Shown piece by piece: positions 44,347 to 45,127 of a stretch of 45,127 nt of DNA. The notes under the pieces are model-generated. The model was given only the letters and a program-made list of their open reading frames with translations, made no database searches and was not told where the DNA came from. Made by a program: the position numbers and the translations under genes. Positions within the stretch are counted from its first letter, which is position 1; every line of letters begins with the position of its first letter. The stretch lies in contig VMFS01000009.1 of NCBI GenBank assembly GCA_007376185.1, positions 1 to 45,127 of the forward strand. Direction: 5' to 3'. This DNA is from Parcubacteria group bacterium Gr01-1014_30 (GTDB taxonomy: Bacteria > Patescibacteriota > Minisyncoccia > Minisyncoccales > 2-12-FULL-40-12).

Positions 44347-45023
44347 TAAAGTTTCAAAACGTTTTCAAAATATACCCCCCGAATACCACGGCCTTGGAAG
44401 ACGTTTCTTTTGAAGTCAGGCCAGAAGAGTTCGTTTCCATCGTGGGCAAATCGGGGGCCGGCAAAACCACGCTTTTGAAGCTGGCTTTGGCCGAGGAAGC
44501 GCCAGAAAGCGGCAATGTTTTTTTTGATGACCAGGACATTCACAAACTGCGGCACTCTCAGCTTCCTTACTACCGCAGGCGCATAGGGGCCGTTTTCCAG
44601 GACTATAAACTTTTCCCTTCAAAAACGGCTTATGAAAACATATCCTATATTTTAGAAGTAATGGGTGTCTCAGACGAGAAAATTTCCCACGACGTCAAAG
44701 AGGTTTTGGAAATAGTGGGTTTGCAGGAAAAAGCTCACAACTCCCCTGTTCAGCTCTCAGGAGGCGAGCGGCAAAGAGTTGCCATAGCCCGCGCTTTAAT
44801 TCACCGGCCCGACGTTATCCTGGCCGATGAACCCACCGGCAACCTTGACCCTTACAACACCGCTGAAATAATCCGGCTTTTGCTGAAAATTCAGGAAATG
44901 GGCACGACCTGCATTTTGGCCACGCACAACAAAGAAGTGATAAACAGATTGGGTAAGCGAGTCATCACGTTGGAGCAGGGGAGAATCGTCAGGGACGTGG
45001 AAAAAGGAAGATTTATTCTGTAA
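44343..45023 (+). CDS. ftsE: cell division ATP-binding protein FtsE
   Basis: MIKFQNVFKIYPPNTTALEDVSFEVRPEEFVSIVGKSGAGKTTLLKL...QLSGGERQRVAIARALIHRPDVILADEPTGNLD. Confidence 0.93.
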   Translation: MIKFQNVFKIYPPNTTALEDVSFEVRPEEFVSIVGKSGAGKTTLLKLALAEEAPESGNVFFDDQDIHKLRHSQLPYYRRRIGAVFQDYKLFPSKTAYENISYILEVMGVSDEKISHDVKEVLEIVGLQEKAHNSPVQLSGGERQRVAIARALIHRPDVILADEPTGNLDPYNTAEIIRLLLKIQEMGTTCILATHNKEVINRLGKRVITLEQGRIVRDVEKGRFIL

Positions 45024-45030
45024 AGAATAA

Positions 45031-45127
45031 CCCCGCCCTCTATGCTGTATGTATTATGTTTATATAGGTAAGCAGAAAAGTAATGATAAATTTTACATCG
45101 GTTATACTAAAGACTTAATACAGCGAA
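45031..45127 (+). mobile_element. left end of a GIY-YIG element, truncated by window edge
   Basis: CCCCGCCCTCTATGCTGTATG..., same end as 12205-12313 and 30644-30700; carries the GIY-YIG ORF start. Confidence 0.65.
45049..45127 (+). CDS. GIY-YIG (UPF0213-like) endonuclease, N-terminus only
   Basis: ATG 45049: MYYVYIGKQKSNDKFYIGYTKDLIQR... Confidence 0.85.
   Translation, partial: MYYVYIGKQKSNDKFYIGYTKDLIQR

Overview
This 45-kb window looks like a Candidate Phyla Radiation (Patescibacteria/Parcubacteria-like) chromosome segment. Housekeeping genes include sigma70, murA, two mreB paralogues, frr, rseP, proS, gatCAB, pheS, gyrB, secE-nusG-rplK, thyA/folA/tmk, miaA, rpmE, rpsB-tsf, prfB and ftsE. 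They are interspersed with small exported or unknown ORFs and many palindromic repeats. The unusual material is mostly at tRNA loci. (1) Two tRNA genes, Asn(GUU) and an odd CAU tRNA, are split in the anticodon loop by ~200-nt group I introns. (2) A tRNA-Glu(UUC) gene is interrupted in its anticodon loop by a palindrome (CCCCGCACC...GGTGCGGGG) whose loop carries a complete second tRNA (CAU). (3) A tRNA-Thr(UGU) is likewise carried in a palindrome (CCCCTCACC...GGTGAGGGG) lying inside tRNA-Thr-like debris. Tracts with the same signature but no tRNA (CCCCGYACC-AGAGCAAGYTC-GGTRCGGGG) occur at 2894 and 43039. This suggests a palindromic element family that can carry tRNAs. (4) Immediately 3' of tRNA-Glu is a tandem array of two gene cassettes bounded by ~120-nt imperfect inverted repeats, the first of which includes the tRNA 3' end. 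(5) Two HTH/endonuclease-like ORFs run directly into the 5' ends of tRNA genes. Other points: a GIY-YIG element family with CCCCGCCCTCTA...TAGAGGGCGGGG ends, including apparent gene-less copies in operon junctions; in-frame palindromic insertions in MsrA, GatA, RseP and other proteins; an EF-Ts without its N-terminal UBA domain; a PheS-FDX-ACB fusion; and a prfB +1 frameshift site with a palindrome directly after it. All calls come from reading the sequence and the supplied ORF track; no searches or folding programs were run.
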